Shown one piece after another: positions 34,154-44,926 of a stretch of 50,038 nucleotides of DNA (positions are counted from its first letter, which is position 1; the number at the start of each line of letters is the position of its first letter). The notes under the pieces were generated by a model. That model was not told the origin of the DNA. It saw nothing but the letters and a program-made list of their open reading frames with translations, and made no database searches. A program made the position numbers and the translations under genes. The DNA lies in assembly GCA_022376515.1 (NCBI GenBank), contig WTXI01000266.1, positions 1 through 50,038 of the forward strand. The letters run 5' to 3'. This stretch comes from Lactifluus volemus (Eukaryota; Basidiomycota; Agaricomycetes; Russulales; Russulaceae).

Positions 34154-34829
34154 ATGGAGAGACAGGAAATGAATGTTGCCGTCCTTTCGCAGGAAGAGCT
34201 GTCCAAACTCAATGATGAAATGAACCAGCGGTCAAAGCTGTGGGTGACTCTCGCTCGTTTGGCTGAGGAAGATGTAGATATGTGGGACCTGTTGACTCTG
34301 AACGTAATTCAGCGTTTGTCTGCTCAATTGTCGAAGACTTCAAATCGAGACCTATTTTCTCTAATCCCGGGCCTTCCTGAGGCCGAAAGGTTCGCGGAAA
34401 ACCTGAAGGATGATGAGCTGAAAGATTGGAAGGAAGGAGTTCTGATGGGCGTGAGGAATCGTAACTGGGAGCAACTGGCTATGCATCGTACGTCCTTGCC
34501 CTTAGCGGTCTACCATTATTAAGCGTTTCCACAGCGAGCCTTCGCAATCCTCCTACGCGTCGCGATTTTGACCATTTGGCTAGGGAACGCCGGAGGTATG
34601 TTCTTTCTATTCTTGAGTTGGTTCGGATATTTATACTTCCTCCCAGCGATGCCATCAAACTTAGTACGTTGGATAACCATACCTCTGACAAGTAATGAAA
34701 ATCCCTCTCAATGGACTAGCCGTTGAATCTGGTCACACAAATTGGATGTCGGACTACTTTGTGGAAACGCCTGAGGAGGATGAGGGCGTGTTTATGAGTA
34801 ACTCCGGTTTGATGCCTTTACATTTATGA
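34154..34829 (+). CDS. Short unrecognised gene, array copy 1 (intact)
   Basis: Exons 34154-34487, 34535-34595, 34647-34663 and 34720-34829 are in phase and give 173 residues. All donors are strong (GTACGT, GTATGT, GTACGT). It starts MERQEMNVAVLSQEELSKLN; an amphipathic helical region follows, then LKDDELKDWKEGVLMGVRN, then RNPPTRRDFDHLARERR, and an acidic tail YFVETPEEDEGVFMSN. No family was recognised. The paralogue at 39798 keeps the first exon with many replacement changes but no stop, which suggests real coding. It is divergent from the dehydrogenase copy B and shares the CACGTGG region with it. The exact 3' end is inferred from splice phase. Confidence 0.55.
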
Positions 34830-35362
34830 TAAAGACGTAGAACTAATGTCCCTCTCCGCGTTCTGGTGCAACTTGCATGTATTGTTCATGTTACTCACTT
34901 CAAGTTTGGGCCTTTTTAATTATAAGCTTCAAGTTTTTTCACACTGAAATTGGGCTGAAAGGTGTGGATTAGTACTATAGTATGGGAAGGAACCGGTGGC
35001 ACTCCCGATACCTCATCTTGACTCCTCTGCCCGTCCCCGAACTCGCATCTCACAAAAGGCCTCGCCGCAGCGTCCTACCCATCATCCTTTTTCACCAACA
35101 CTTTCTGTTTCGATATCTTTTTTTGCTCATCTGGAAATCTTCAAAGATGGAGGGCACTGATCCCGTCGAACGCAAGTGGACATGCGTCACGGTCTCAAAC
35201 TTGATTTATACGATCCATCGAGTCGACGCGGCTCTTACAGCTTACAGGCGGGACTCTGATCGGTCGGCTCACAGATTCAAAAGAAGCCGGCGCAACAACT
35301 CCGTACCATCCTGACGTTCATACCCAAAGTACGAATACATATGCAGTACCAAGTGTCCTTCG

Positions 35363-36536
35363 TCTCCCCCCGTCTCACACACGTGATCTCAGGGGTTTCG
35401 GGCCGGTAGGACTAACCACCCCTCCGGATCGGTCATGCTCTGATTGGCTAAGCATGCCATCTTTTTTGGAAATATTGTAAACTCTCAGGTGTGACAAACA
35501 CACTTTTTATTTTATTTTGCCACACACTATGATTTCAGCAACAATATATATATATTTGAGACTAAACTACAACATGAAGCACTATCTAGGACTATGTACA
35601 GGAGGGTGATCCAATGGTTCCATCAGCCTTGGTGGAACAGCCCTGGCAGGGGTGGGGGCTGGGGGCCACGGGAGGTGGTGGTGGTGGTGGTGGTGGTGGA
35701 GGCGCGGGAGGAGGTGAGGGAGGAGGCGAGGAGCGCGGGAGGCACGAGAGAACGCACGGGAGGCGCAGGAGAATGCGCAGGGCGCGGGAGGAGGCGAGGG
35801 ATGCAGGAGGAGGCACAGGGCGCGGGAAGCGCAGGAGGAGGCGCGGGGCGCGGGAGGAGGCGCAGGAAACGTAGGAGGAGGCGCAAGCGGCACGGGAGGC
35901 GTGAGAAGCGCAAGGCGCGGGAGGTGCAAGCGGCACGGGAAGCGCAGGAGGCGCGGAGGCAGTGGCACAGGAGGCGGATGTGGCGCAGGAGATGGCGGTC
36001 CAGGCGGCAGAGGCGGCGGTGCAGGAGGAGGTGGTCCAGGCGGCGGAGGTGGAGGAGGCAATGAAAAAAAAGTCAGACGCGTTGGGGCGGGGCAGGCAGC
36101 GTGACAACGTACCGGGGAGAGGTGCAGAAGGCACCAGCGCAGGCAGCGTGAGAACATAGACCACCTCGCAGTGCCAGTGGATCCAAGAGGAGGCGAAGCG
36201 GTGGGGGAGGCGCAGGCACAGGAGGCATATGACGACACGACAGAGGCAGAGGCAGAGGCAGAGAAGGAGAGGAGGCGGAGGAGGGAGCAGTGGGACGCAT
36301 TGCGCGGGGCAGTTTGACAACGCACACAGGAGGCGACGCAGTCGCGGTGGCAAGAAGGCGGCGGGGACGTGGAGGCATGTGGCAGCGCCAGACGGGGAGC
36401 GGTGGTGGCAACAGCTGAAGCCAGGACACGGAGACGGCGACAGAGGGGGACAGAGCACATGGTGCCAACAAGAATAAACAACGGCACATAAGATTTGTAA
36501 GACATTCCTTTTATGGAAATGTGAGACGGGGGGAGA
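35363..36536. mobile_element. TIR-flanked nonautonomous element inside Syo1 pseudogene 3
   Basis: Seventeen-base perfect terminal inverted repeats: TCTCCCCCCGTCTCACA at 35363-35379 and its reverse complement at 36520-36536. Syo1 intron 3 sequence resumes just outside both ends. No transposase is encoded. The inside is mostly a purine-rich, GGAGGCG-type low-complexity tract; the long minus-strand frame through it (35582-36733) is Pro/Ser/Ala repeats and reaches outside the element, so it is not called. A target-site duplication was not clear. Superfamily unknown. Confidence 0.65.
35660..36060 (+). repeat. G/A-rich minisatellite tract
   Basis: A GGT run (about 35670-35700) passes into irregular repeats of GCGGGAGGAGGC and GGCGCAGGAGG-type units. 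The plus strand is nearly pure purine plus C, with many GG and GGG runs that could form G-quadruplexes. It fills the middle of the TIR element. Confidence 0.7.
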
Positions 36537-38179
36537 GGTAAGTCAGTTTGCAGTACCGCAATGCCTTCTAACTTGCTTTTCAAAGTGCAGATCTCATCTA
36601 TCCTGCGCAATATATCGACTCGCCAAAGATGGCACCCGAGAACGCGCAAAAGGTAGTTCATGAATTTGCCGAAAACGTCTGTACCATCATGTAGTATTTC
36701 GTGAGTTTTTTTCTTTTCTTTTTTGGATCCCACTGCGCATGTAACCGGTTTATCTTAAGACGGTCGAGGGAAATATTGAACAAAGCCTTGAACGCCGTGA
36801 CCAATCTCGCTCGTCCCGTTCTTGATGGTTTTCTTGTTATCACGCGAGCGATTACCCGTCGCGACGGTGCCTTCGACAGGTGAGTCGCGCCGCTTCAGGT
36901 CTTTGTTGATGAGTACGACCTAACCCCACCAACAGCTCAGTGTCTCTGAGTCTTGACGGATGATAATCCGCCGATTGTGGACAAGATTCGGGCCAACTTT
37001 TAAGTCATGTCTCATCTCTGCTCGAGATTGCGAAGGCGACGCCCGCTTCTCAGGACCTCAAAGGTAAACACCCGCAGCTGAAGAGCGCGCTGTCACGCTG
37101 GGCGTAAGTTTGGTGGCCGAGAGCGGTGTGGGTGATTGATCAGGAAAGTGCAGGTATTTTACGGAATCTCGCCCCGTTCCCCCCACCGTCGTCCATTGCG
37201 TCGATCGACCTCGATAAGGAGGTCCTTCTGTCCGTGCTCATCCCGGTCATCTCATCTCTGTCCTCAAGAGGCAGCGGAAGCGGTGCGTGGGTTGGTCCAG
37301 ATACAGACACGTCACGAGCCATTCTTCTAATTGAGAGTAACAGTCTGAGATGCCGCCGGAGGCCAATCAATGGGATTCGAAACAGCAGCCGAGATCCGAC
37401 CACAAATCTGAGACCGAGCTGAGCCTCGAACGCATCGAGGCGAAGCTGAGAACAGTGCAGCTCTCGCTCGAGATACTGACCGGCATATGTGCCATGCTTC
37501 CAGATCCAGCGGATCTCGAGCCTGGTGTAGATGATGCTACAGAAAACATCGACGACAACGCGATGGACGAGACACCGGACGACCCCATGGCCCTAGATGA
37601 ACAAGATGCCACCAATCTCGACTCGCACCAACCGGGACGACCGTTCCTGTCGACGCTCCTCCTCTCGCCGCTTCTCGCGCCCATCCAACCCATCGAGCTA
37701 TCCTTCTCTGCGCCGCCATCTCCTCACGCACTGACGACGACGTTTGTGTAAAGTGCATAGGTGCGCTCGCAGCACTCGCGCAGTACCCGGACCCCGCATC
37801 TCTCGACGCGAATCGCATCATCTCCACGTACCTGCTTGGCTTGCTCATCCCTGGACGCACGGGGACCTAGTTGATGCTGCAAGCCGTAGAGTCGTTGATC
37901 GACCTATTCGCGGACGAGCGTGCGCCTGCAGAGGCGAATTTTCGTGCCGGGAATGTGCTGGAGGTTTTGGCGGGCGCCGTGAAGGACATGCAGCGGGCGG
38001 TTAAGGGCATAGATCGAAGGAGGGTGGGAGGGTGTTGAAGAGGCGTGGAGAGCAAGTGAAGGATAATCTCATCGCGTTTGTGCGGTACAGGAGGGCACTC
38101 AAGGCGTAAAAGCATCAAAGCAACACGACAAGAAATGAAAAACATTCATGAGATCTTCTGTGGTGCGAAAACACGGATG

Positions 38180-39646
38180 TCTAATTAGTCATTCGCCATG
38201 TCCCTCCGCGCAGCTTGAGTGGATTTTTCGCGCCATACTCGTATATATAACAGTGGTAAGACATGGCATACATGAGGGCGCAGAGCAAACGACTTGTCTT
38301 GCCACCATCAAACGGTCCAGTCCCGATCGCTAGACCAATCGAGCACGGGAAAGTGCGTGGTGCCCGTGCGCGCCTGAGTGCTGTGCAGCGCACGAGCGGT
38401 GAGCATGTGGTTGTGCGTGGTGTCGGCGGTGGGCGTCGGTGAGTTTTGTTCAGAGGCGAGACGACGCATGTGAGTGGCGTCTTTGACACCGCCGTCGATC
38501 GAGAAGCCGACTGAGCCTTCAAACTTGTTGAGATGTTGTGGTGTCAGCGTATGAGTGCCAACTATGTATATATGTATGTATATAAAACAGATGTAAGGGG
38601 GTTATGCGTAATGAAAGTGGAAGGAGAAAAAAAAAAAGTCTGTTGGTACTGCCATGCGGAGTGAGGATCAATTCTGTCGTTTATGTGCATGGGAGTAAAT
38701 TGCCCGATTCCTGATTTTTCTGCGATCGTGTACGCTTCCGCGGTTACCTCGAGAGAACCCAGAACCATGGAATTACCAATCAGTTTTGAAAGTCGGTGCT
38801 AAGTAGTTAGGCCACCCTCAAAATAAACGGAGAGGGGCTGCAGGGTGAAAGAGAAATCACCTTTCTCAACGTTTTCGCCAAGATCCAAGACGCGGCGGCT
38901 GATGGCAGGAACGAGGGTATAGGCGACCTCCTTCGAGCGATAATCACCACTGAGCGCGATGATATGATAAGCATTCCGTTCTCTGCCATGGCGGGTGGGC
39001 CAAAAATGGCAAAGATGGATTGCGGGCACAAGAGCGTCGAGTTTGCCTAAACCGAAAGCAAGATGATATAGGGTGTAAGAGTTGGGTGAAGTTTTACTTA
39101 TAACATGCCTGCTACACCTTCAGATTCGCGGACGGTCAATATTAGTACTTTTTGAGTGGGAACATCAAGACAACTGACCGTGCTAGTTTCTACAAATATT
39201 TTGTGCTTCGTTGGAGGTTGTGCCTATGGCCGCAGTGCTCTTCTTTGAGCGCACGCTCACAATGTTTAGACAATAATGTATAAAGCTCCTCTCCTGCAGT
39301 GCAGCCACGATATCCTTGAATATAGATTTGAAGACATTAGCGAAGAGATGATATCGTACTTTGTCGCGACGTCTGCGACGCTCTGTGCGATAGCGACTTT
39401 GTGACCACCACCCAGTTCATTAAAAGCTTCTCACTCTTCTCCTTAGATCGATTCCAGACCAAGAATGGGGGCTGATTCTCGAGGTGAGTCACGCGATGGT
39501 TGGCGAGATTACGGGGCATGAGATAACCCATCACGCCGAGACCGATGCATCCGACCTGGACCGGGCCATGGCAAGCAGGTGTAGTAGGACGAGAGTATCA
39601 TAAACGGGACGGTATGCCTCTGGGATGTGCAGTTTCTGGTCGGCCA
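38180..39646 (-). pseudogene. 6PGDH/HIBADH-like gene copy C, broken
   Basis: The start region MADQKLHIPEAY (ATG at 39644-39646) and much of the dinucleotide-binding end (GLGVMGYLMPRNLANH, LVWNRSKEKSEKLL) remain. The frame shifts after EKLL, the middle exon has lost bases (LVPAIHLCHFWPTRHG is out of frame), the NSMVLGSLEV exon survives in part, and the last exon has deletions (38325-38340) that remove the conserved DWSALIAG. It is tail-to-tail with Syo1 pseudogene 3. Confidence 0.8.
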
Positions 39647-39698
39647 TCCGTCAAACGGTACCTGTTCGGACAGTGAGTCGGAAAGAGATAACGCCTGT

Positions 39699-39715
39699 CA
39701 CGTGGTATCCACGTG
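39699..39715. promoter_or_regulatory. CACGTGG palindrome between copy C and short gene 2
   Basis: CACGTGGTATCCACGTG is a perfect inverted pair of CACGTGG with a 3-base spacer, 53 bases from the dehydrogenase start and 83 from the short gene start. Confidence 0.65.
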
Positions 39716-39797
39716 AGTTTAACAATATTATATGCCGGGTACAGTATTCTGGTGCGCAACCCCCCTCTCATCAATCCACTCACTTCATCCATAATCC

Positions 39798-40336
39798 ATG
39801 GAGGTACAGCAAATGGATGTTGATGTCCTCTCGCAGGTTGAACTGTCCAAACTTAGTAATGCGATGAACAGGAGGTCAAAGGCCTGGAAGTGGGCTCTTG
39901 AAGCCAAAGACGAAGATGTTTGGAGTGACCTGGATCTGAGTCTGATCATAATTTCGTTTTTATCCATTGAATTGTCGACAACTTCAAATCGGGCCCAATT
40001 TTCTCGTTTCACCAACCTTTCTGCTGCTAAATTCTCAGAGTTCATGCAAAACCTGAAGGGTGATGAGCTCAAGAAATGGATTGAAGGAGTTCGGATGGGT
40101 GTTAAGGATGGTCATTGGGACTTCCTGGCTATGCATCGTACGTCCTTTCTCTAAGTAAGCGGTCTGCCATTATTAAGCGTTTCCACAGCGAGCCTTCGCC
40201 ATCCTCCTACGCGTCGCGATTTTGGCCATTTGGAGGAACGCCGGATGTATGTCCTTTCTATTCTTGAGTCGGTCGGATATTTATTCTTCCTCCCAGTGAT
40301 GCCATCAAACTCAATACGTTGGATAACCATGCCTGA
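39798..40336 (+). pseudogene. Short unrecognised gene, array copy 2 (truncated)
   Basis: Exons 39798-40137 and 40189-40246 match the copy at 34154 (MEVQQMDVDVLSQVELSKL; LKGDELKKWIEGVRMGVKD), with the same first two introns. In the third exon the donor GTACG of copy 1 has become ATACG, so reading runs on to a TGA at 40334-40336. A deletion then removes most of the acidic last exon, of which EEDEDVF is left. It may still make a shorter protein. Confidence 0.55.
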
Positions 40337-40534
40337 GGAGGATGAGGACGTGTTTGTGAGTAACTGCGGTTCAATGCCTTTACTTTTATGATAAAGACGT
40401 CCATGTCCTTCTCCGTTTTCTGTTGCAACTCACGTGTATCATTCATCTGTGTTACTTCCTTCAAGTTTGAGTCTGATCATCTTTTTAATCATAAATTTCA
40501 AGTTTTTCACACTGAAATTGGGCATTACACCAAA

Positions 40535-41586
40535 GGAGACCGAGCTGGGCCTCGAACGCATCGAGGCGAAGCTGAGAGCAGTGCAGCTCGCGCTCGAGAT
40601 ACTGACCGGCATTTGTGCAACACTTCCAGATCCAGCAGATCTCGAGCCTGGTGTAGACGATGCTGCAGAAGACTACGACAACAACGCGATGGACGAGATA
40701 CCGGACGACCCCATGTCCCTTGACGAACAGGACGCCACCAATCTCGACTCGCACCAACCGGAACGACCGTTCCTGTCGACGCTCCTCCTCGAGCCGCGTC
40801 TCGCACTCACCCAACCCACGAGCTATCCTTCTCTGCGTCGCCATCTCCTCACGCACCGACGATGACCGCACTTTGTGCGATCCACATAGCTGCCTTCGAG
40901 TGCCTCTCGAATACGTTTTTGGCTCTGGAAGCTGCGCCGGGCTCGGCAGCGTCGTCCGAGGTACAAGCTGGCCAACGCACCTGAAGCACTGTATGGACTG
41001 CCCTCGCTGGCGCGGGTGGACCCGTCGAGGCTGCACCAGGAAGCACACGCGCGACGGTGTGGGATGTCGCGGTGGGTTTACTATGGGGCGTCGGCACGGT
41101 CTGGACGGGAAAAATCGTATGTCTCCCCTTTCCAACACTCGAGAACTACACGCCTGATCACTGCTGGGTTGGTAACAGGTCCCGGAGGAAGCGCAGGTGC
41201 GAGCGCTAATCGCGCTATGCGACAGACGTACAGACGACGATGACAACGACACGGTTGTGTAAAGTGCATCGGTGCGCTCGCGGTACTTGCGCAGTACTCG
41301 GACCCCGCATCGCATCATCTCCACGTACCTGTTTGGCTTGCTCGTCCCTGGACGCACGGGGACTGAGTCGATGCTGCAGGCCGTAGAGTCGTTGATCGAC
41401 ATGTTCGCAGACGAGCGTGCGCCTGCGGAGGCGAATTTTCGTGCCGGGAATGTGCTGGAGGCTTTGGTGAGCGGTTAAGAGCATTGATCGGAAGAAGGTG
41501 GTGGGAGGGAGTTGAAGAGGCGTGGAGAACAAGTGAGGGATAATCTCATCGCGTTTGTGCGATACCGGAGAGCACTCAAGGTGTAA
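40535..41586 (+). pseudogene. Syo1 pseudogene 4 (last two exons)
   Basis: It starts abruptly within exon 8 (ETELGLERIEAKLRAVQLA) and ends at the parent's stop position (YRRALKV, TAA 41584-41586). Several small deletions shift frame (near 40822, 41250 and 41465). The upstream junction, ACACTGAAATTGGGC, is the same word that precedes Syo1 pseudogene 3 in the previous unit, so the two junctions have a related origin. Confidence 0.85.
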
Positions 41587-41788
41587 AAGCATAATGCGAT
41601 GCGACGAGAAACGAAAAACATTCATGAGGAATCTTCTGTGGCGCGAAAACACGGATGTCTCTACATTACAGACAACTATCAAGACCATTTCCCCGCTCAC
41701 CCTCTTTAATTAGTATTACACCATGATCCTACACGATACTCCGCGCAGCTTGAGGGGATTATTCGCGTTCCGGGATGGGTCCATACTC

Positions 41789-43304
41789 CTATACATAACA
41801 GTGGTAAGACAAGGCATACATGAGGGCGCGGAGCAAACAACTTGCCTTGCCGCCATCAAACGGATCTAGTCCCGCCGCGACGCGGGTGCCAGCGATCAGC
41901 GCGGACCAGTCGAGCACGGGAAAGTGCGTGGTGCCCGTGCGCGCCTGAGCACCGTGCAGCGCGCGAGCGGTGAGCAGATGGTTGTGTGCGGTGTCGACGG
42001 TGGGCATCGGTGAGTTTTGTTCAGAGGCGAGACGACGCATGTGAGTGGCGTCTTTGACGCCGCCGTCGATCGAGAAGCCGACTGAGCCGTCAAACTTGTT
42101 GTTGAGCATCTTGTCGGCGTATGAGAGCCAACTGTATGTATGTGTATATAGATAAAACAGATGTAGGTGACGAAAGGGAAGAAAAAAGTTAGTGGATACT
42201 GACAGGGGAGTGGGGATCAATTCTGCCATTGATATGCATGGGGAGTAAAGGAACCTTCATTTGTTGAGAGTGAAGTGATTCGAGCCCCACGCCCACCTTT
42301 GATATACTCGTGAACGAGCTCTTGCCCGATTCCTGACTTTTCTGCGATCGTGTATGCTTCCGCGATGACCTCGAGAGAACCCAGGACCATGGAATTACCG
42401 ATAAGTTTGAAGGTCGGTGCTAAGTAGTTTAGCCGCCCTCGTCAATACTGTATAAATGGAGAGGGGCTGCAGGGCGAAAGAGAAATCACCTTTCTCAACG
42501 TTTCCGCCAAGATCCAAGACGCGACGGCCAATGGCAGGTACGAGGGTATAGGCGACCTCCTTCTTTGAGCGATAATCACCACTGAGGGCGATGATGAGCA
42601 TCCCGTCCTCTGCCATGGCGGGTGGGCCAAAGACCGGTGCGGTTACGAGATGGCAAAGAGGGATGGCGGACACAAGAGCGTCAAGTTCTCCTAAACAGAA
42701 AGCAAGGGGTGTAAGAGTGGGGTGAAGTTTTACTTATAACATGCCTGCTACGCTGGGATACACCTGCAGATTTGCGGGCGGGTCAATATTAGTACTTGTT
42801 GAGTGGGAACATCAAGACAACTGACTGTGCTAGTTTCTACAAATATTTTGTGCTTCGTTGGAGGTTGTGCCTATGCTTTGCTTTGAGCGCACGCTCACAA
42901 GGTTTAGATAATACGTATAAGCTCCTCGCCTGCAGTGAAGCCACAATATCCTTGAATATAGATTTGACGACATTGTCGCTAGCAAGCGAAGAGATGATGA
43001 TATCGCACTTTGTCGCGACATCCGCGACGCTCTGCGCGATAGCGACTTTGTGACCACCACCCAGTTCATTCAAAAGCTTCTCGCTCTTCTCCTTGGATCG
43101 ATTCCAGACCAAGAGCGGGGGCTGATTCTCGAGGTGAGTCGCGCGATGATTGGCGAGATTACGAGCCATGAGATAACCCATCGCGCCGAGACCGATCCAT
43201 CCGACCTGGACCGGGCCTTGGCGGGCAGGTGTGGTAGGACGAGAGTATGGCAAGTCATGAACGAGACGGTGTGCCACTGGGACGTGTAGTCTTTGTTCGG
43301 CCAT
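41789..43304 (-). CDS. 6PGDH/HIBADH-like dehydrogenase copy D, best preserved
   Basis: Minus-strand exons 42930-43304, 42826-42852, 42745-42763, 42490-42690, 42297-42419, about 42204-42254 and 41789-42131. Motifs in order: VQVGWIGLGAMGYLMARNLA (Rossmann GxGxxG), LVWNRSKEKSEKLL, KIFVETST, VYPSVAG, LVTAPVFGPPAMAEDG (substrate site), LVPAIGRRVLDLGGNVEK, then FKLIGNSMVLGSLEV with the family's catalytic Lys and following Asn, and finally DWSALIAGTRVAAGLD. Such enzymes oxidise beta-hydroxyacids with NAD(P). Two introns have GC donors, and exon 3 is only 19 nt. The sixth exon does not join in phase: compared with copies A and B, its acceptor is shifted by one base and its donor has lost one. The gene may therefore be inactive, or the assembly may be wrong there. 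Confidence 0.55.
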
Positions 43305-43384
43305 CCGTCAAACGGTGACCTGTTTCGGAGATACAGAAGAAGAAAAGGGCAGTGAGTCGGAAAGCGATCATAGATAACGCCTGC

Positions 43385-43400
43385 CACGTGTATCCACGTG
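43385..43400. promoter_or_regulatory. CACGTG pair upstream of copy D
   Basis: CCACGTGTATCCACGTG-type site with one G fewer than in the other units; it lies 81 bases from the dehydrogenase start. No short gene follows on the other side here. Confidence 0.55.
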
Positions 43401-44096
43401 AGTTTACCAAAATAGTCTATATGCCGGGTAACAGTACAAGGAGGTACAACGAGTCCGCGAGACAAACTAGAAGTAACAACTCGGATACAGTAACTCTGTT
43501 CACATTGACCCTGAGGTTCGTGGGTGTCAAGATCATGTCTCGAACGATGCGTGTGCAGAAGGGGCCATCATCAGAATGCGAATACTATGGTCGGCCCGGT
43601 GTCGAACTCGACGTCGAGGACTCGGGCGGAGGGCGGACTCATGAGGCATCGCCAGGATCCGTGGATTTGTCTGGCTCCCAAGTCCCTGGAATGAGTACAA
43701 CGGGTAGAAGCCAAGTTGCAGTCAAGACGATCCCGTGGCCTACATAGCATTAGAACGGACCAATAATCATGAGTGTGGATTCCATCCTACCTTTATCGAA
43801 AGACTTCCTTGCACCAGCTCCACGCGACGAATGCCCCAATGTAACCGAGGTAGGGCGCAAGTCGTTGCGCAATCACAAAAGTGAGGAGGGACGACGGTGG
43901 TTAGAATAGCAGCACGCTTCGCTGCCTCAATGTTATTCAACACCTCCAGTACAGGCGGAGGTATATTCCTTTACACGATCGCGAGGTCAGCTGAGCAATC
44001 TCAACAAGTGGTGATCGCAGACACACAGACGAGTCGGATAACCCCACCACGTCGCCTAAAATGAAATCTTATCCCGGGTCGGCACCCATCGAGTCT
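43401..44096. other. Unique filler between array units, no gene recognised
   Basis: The array similarity stops at about 43435 and resumes at about 44097. A plus-strand frame (to 43747) passes through it but begins in the array promoter and has no recognisable motif. An inverted word, ACCTCCAGTACAGGCGGAGGT, is seen near 43944. The origin of this segment is unknown. Confidence 0.4.
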
Positions 44097-44926
44097 TCGT
44101 CAAAATAAATGGAGAGGGGCTGCAGGGTAAAAGAAATCACTTTCTCAACGTTTCCAGCAAGATCCAAGACGGGGCGGCGGATGGCAGGTACGAGGGCATA
44201 AGCAACCTCCTTCAAACGATAATCACCACTAAGCACGATGATCAGCGTCCCGTTCTCTGCCATGGCGGGTGGGCCAAAGACGGCAAAGAGGGATGGCGGG
44301 CACAAGAACGTCGAGTTCGCCTAAACAGATAAGAAGAAAATATGGGGTGTAAGAGCGGGATGAGTGCCTTATTTATATCACATGCCTGTTACGCTGTGAT
44401 ACACCTGCAAATTCGCAGGCGGGTCAATATTATTACTTGTTGAGTTGGGAGCATTCAGGCAACTGACCGTGCTGGTTTCTACAAATATGTTGTACTTCGC
44501 TGGAGGTTGTGCCTACGCTTTGCTTTGAGCGCACGCTCACAAGGTTTAGACAATAACGTATAAAGCAGTGCAGCCATAATATTCTTGAATATAGATTTGA
44601 CGACATTGTCGCTAGAGAGCGAGGAGAATAATGATATCGCACGCTATCGCACTTTCGCGACGCTCTGCGCGATAGCGACTTCGTGTCCACCACCTAGTTC
44701 ATTCGAAAAGCTTCTCGCTCGTCTCCTTGGATCGATTCCAGACCAAGAGTGGGGGCGCATTCTCGAGGTAGGTCGCGCGATGATTGGCGAGATTACGTAC
44801 GGGCCATGACAGACCGATCCATCCGACCTGGACCGGTGGCCTTGACGAGAGTATGGCAAGTCATGAAGACGCCGTGCCACTGAACTGCCAGTAGTGGATG
44901 GGACAGTGCAGTTTCTGGTCGGCCAT
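44097..44926 (-). pseudogene. 6PGDH/HIBADH-like gene copy E, broken
   Basis: The start MADQKLHCPIHYWQF (ATG 44924-44926) is followed by a badly damaged first exon that has lost GLGAMG. The middle exon keeps FGPPAMAENGTLIIVLSGDY and LVPAIRRPVLDL. Everything downstream of that exon, including the catalytic Lys exon, is missing, because similarity ends at about 44097. Confidence 0.8.

Larger units (their letters stand above)
34980..38109 (+). pseudogene. Syo1 pseudogene 3, decayed and interrupted
   Basis: It keeps the parent's leader (CTCATCTTGACTCC), part of exon 1 (RKWTCVTVSNLIY in exon 2), exon 4 (from 36591), exon 5, and most later exons to the stop at 38107-38109 (RYRRALKA). Exon 1 has lost its start region, exon 2 is cut, and exon 6 and part of exon 8 are deleted. 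Many small frame changes and a stop near 37869 follow. A TIR-flanked element (35363-36536) sits in what was intron 3. Confidence 0.85.

Noticed and set aside
35582..36733. A 383-codon minus-strand frame rich in Pro, Ala and Ser
   Set aside because: It is the complement of a G-rich minisatellite and crosses the end of the TIR element into Syo1 pseudogene sequence, so it is not one gene.
30741..43400. Direct-repeat array as a possible CRISPR
   Set aside because: Repeated words in this region are whole-gene duplications of 1-4 kb, not short regular repeats with spacers, and the organism is a eukaryote.
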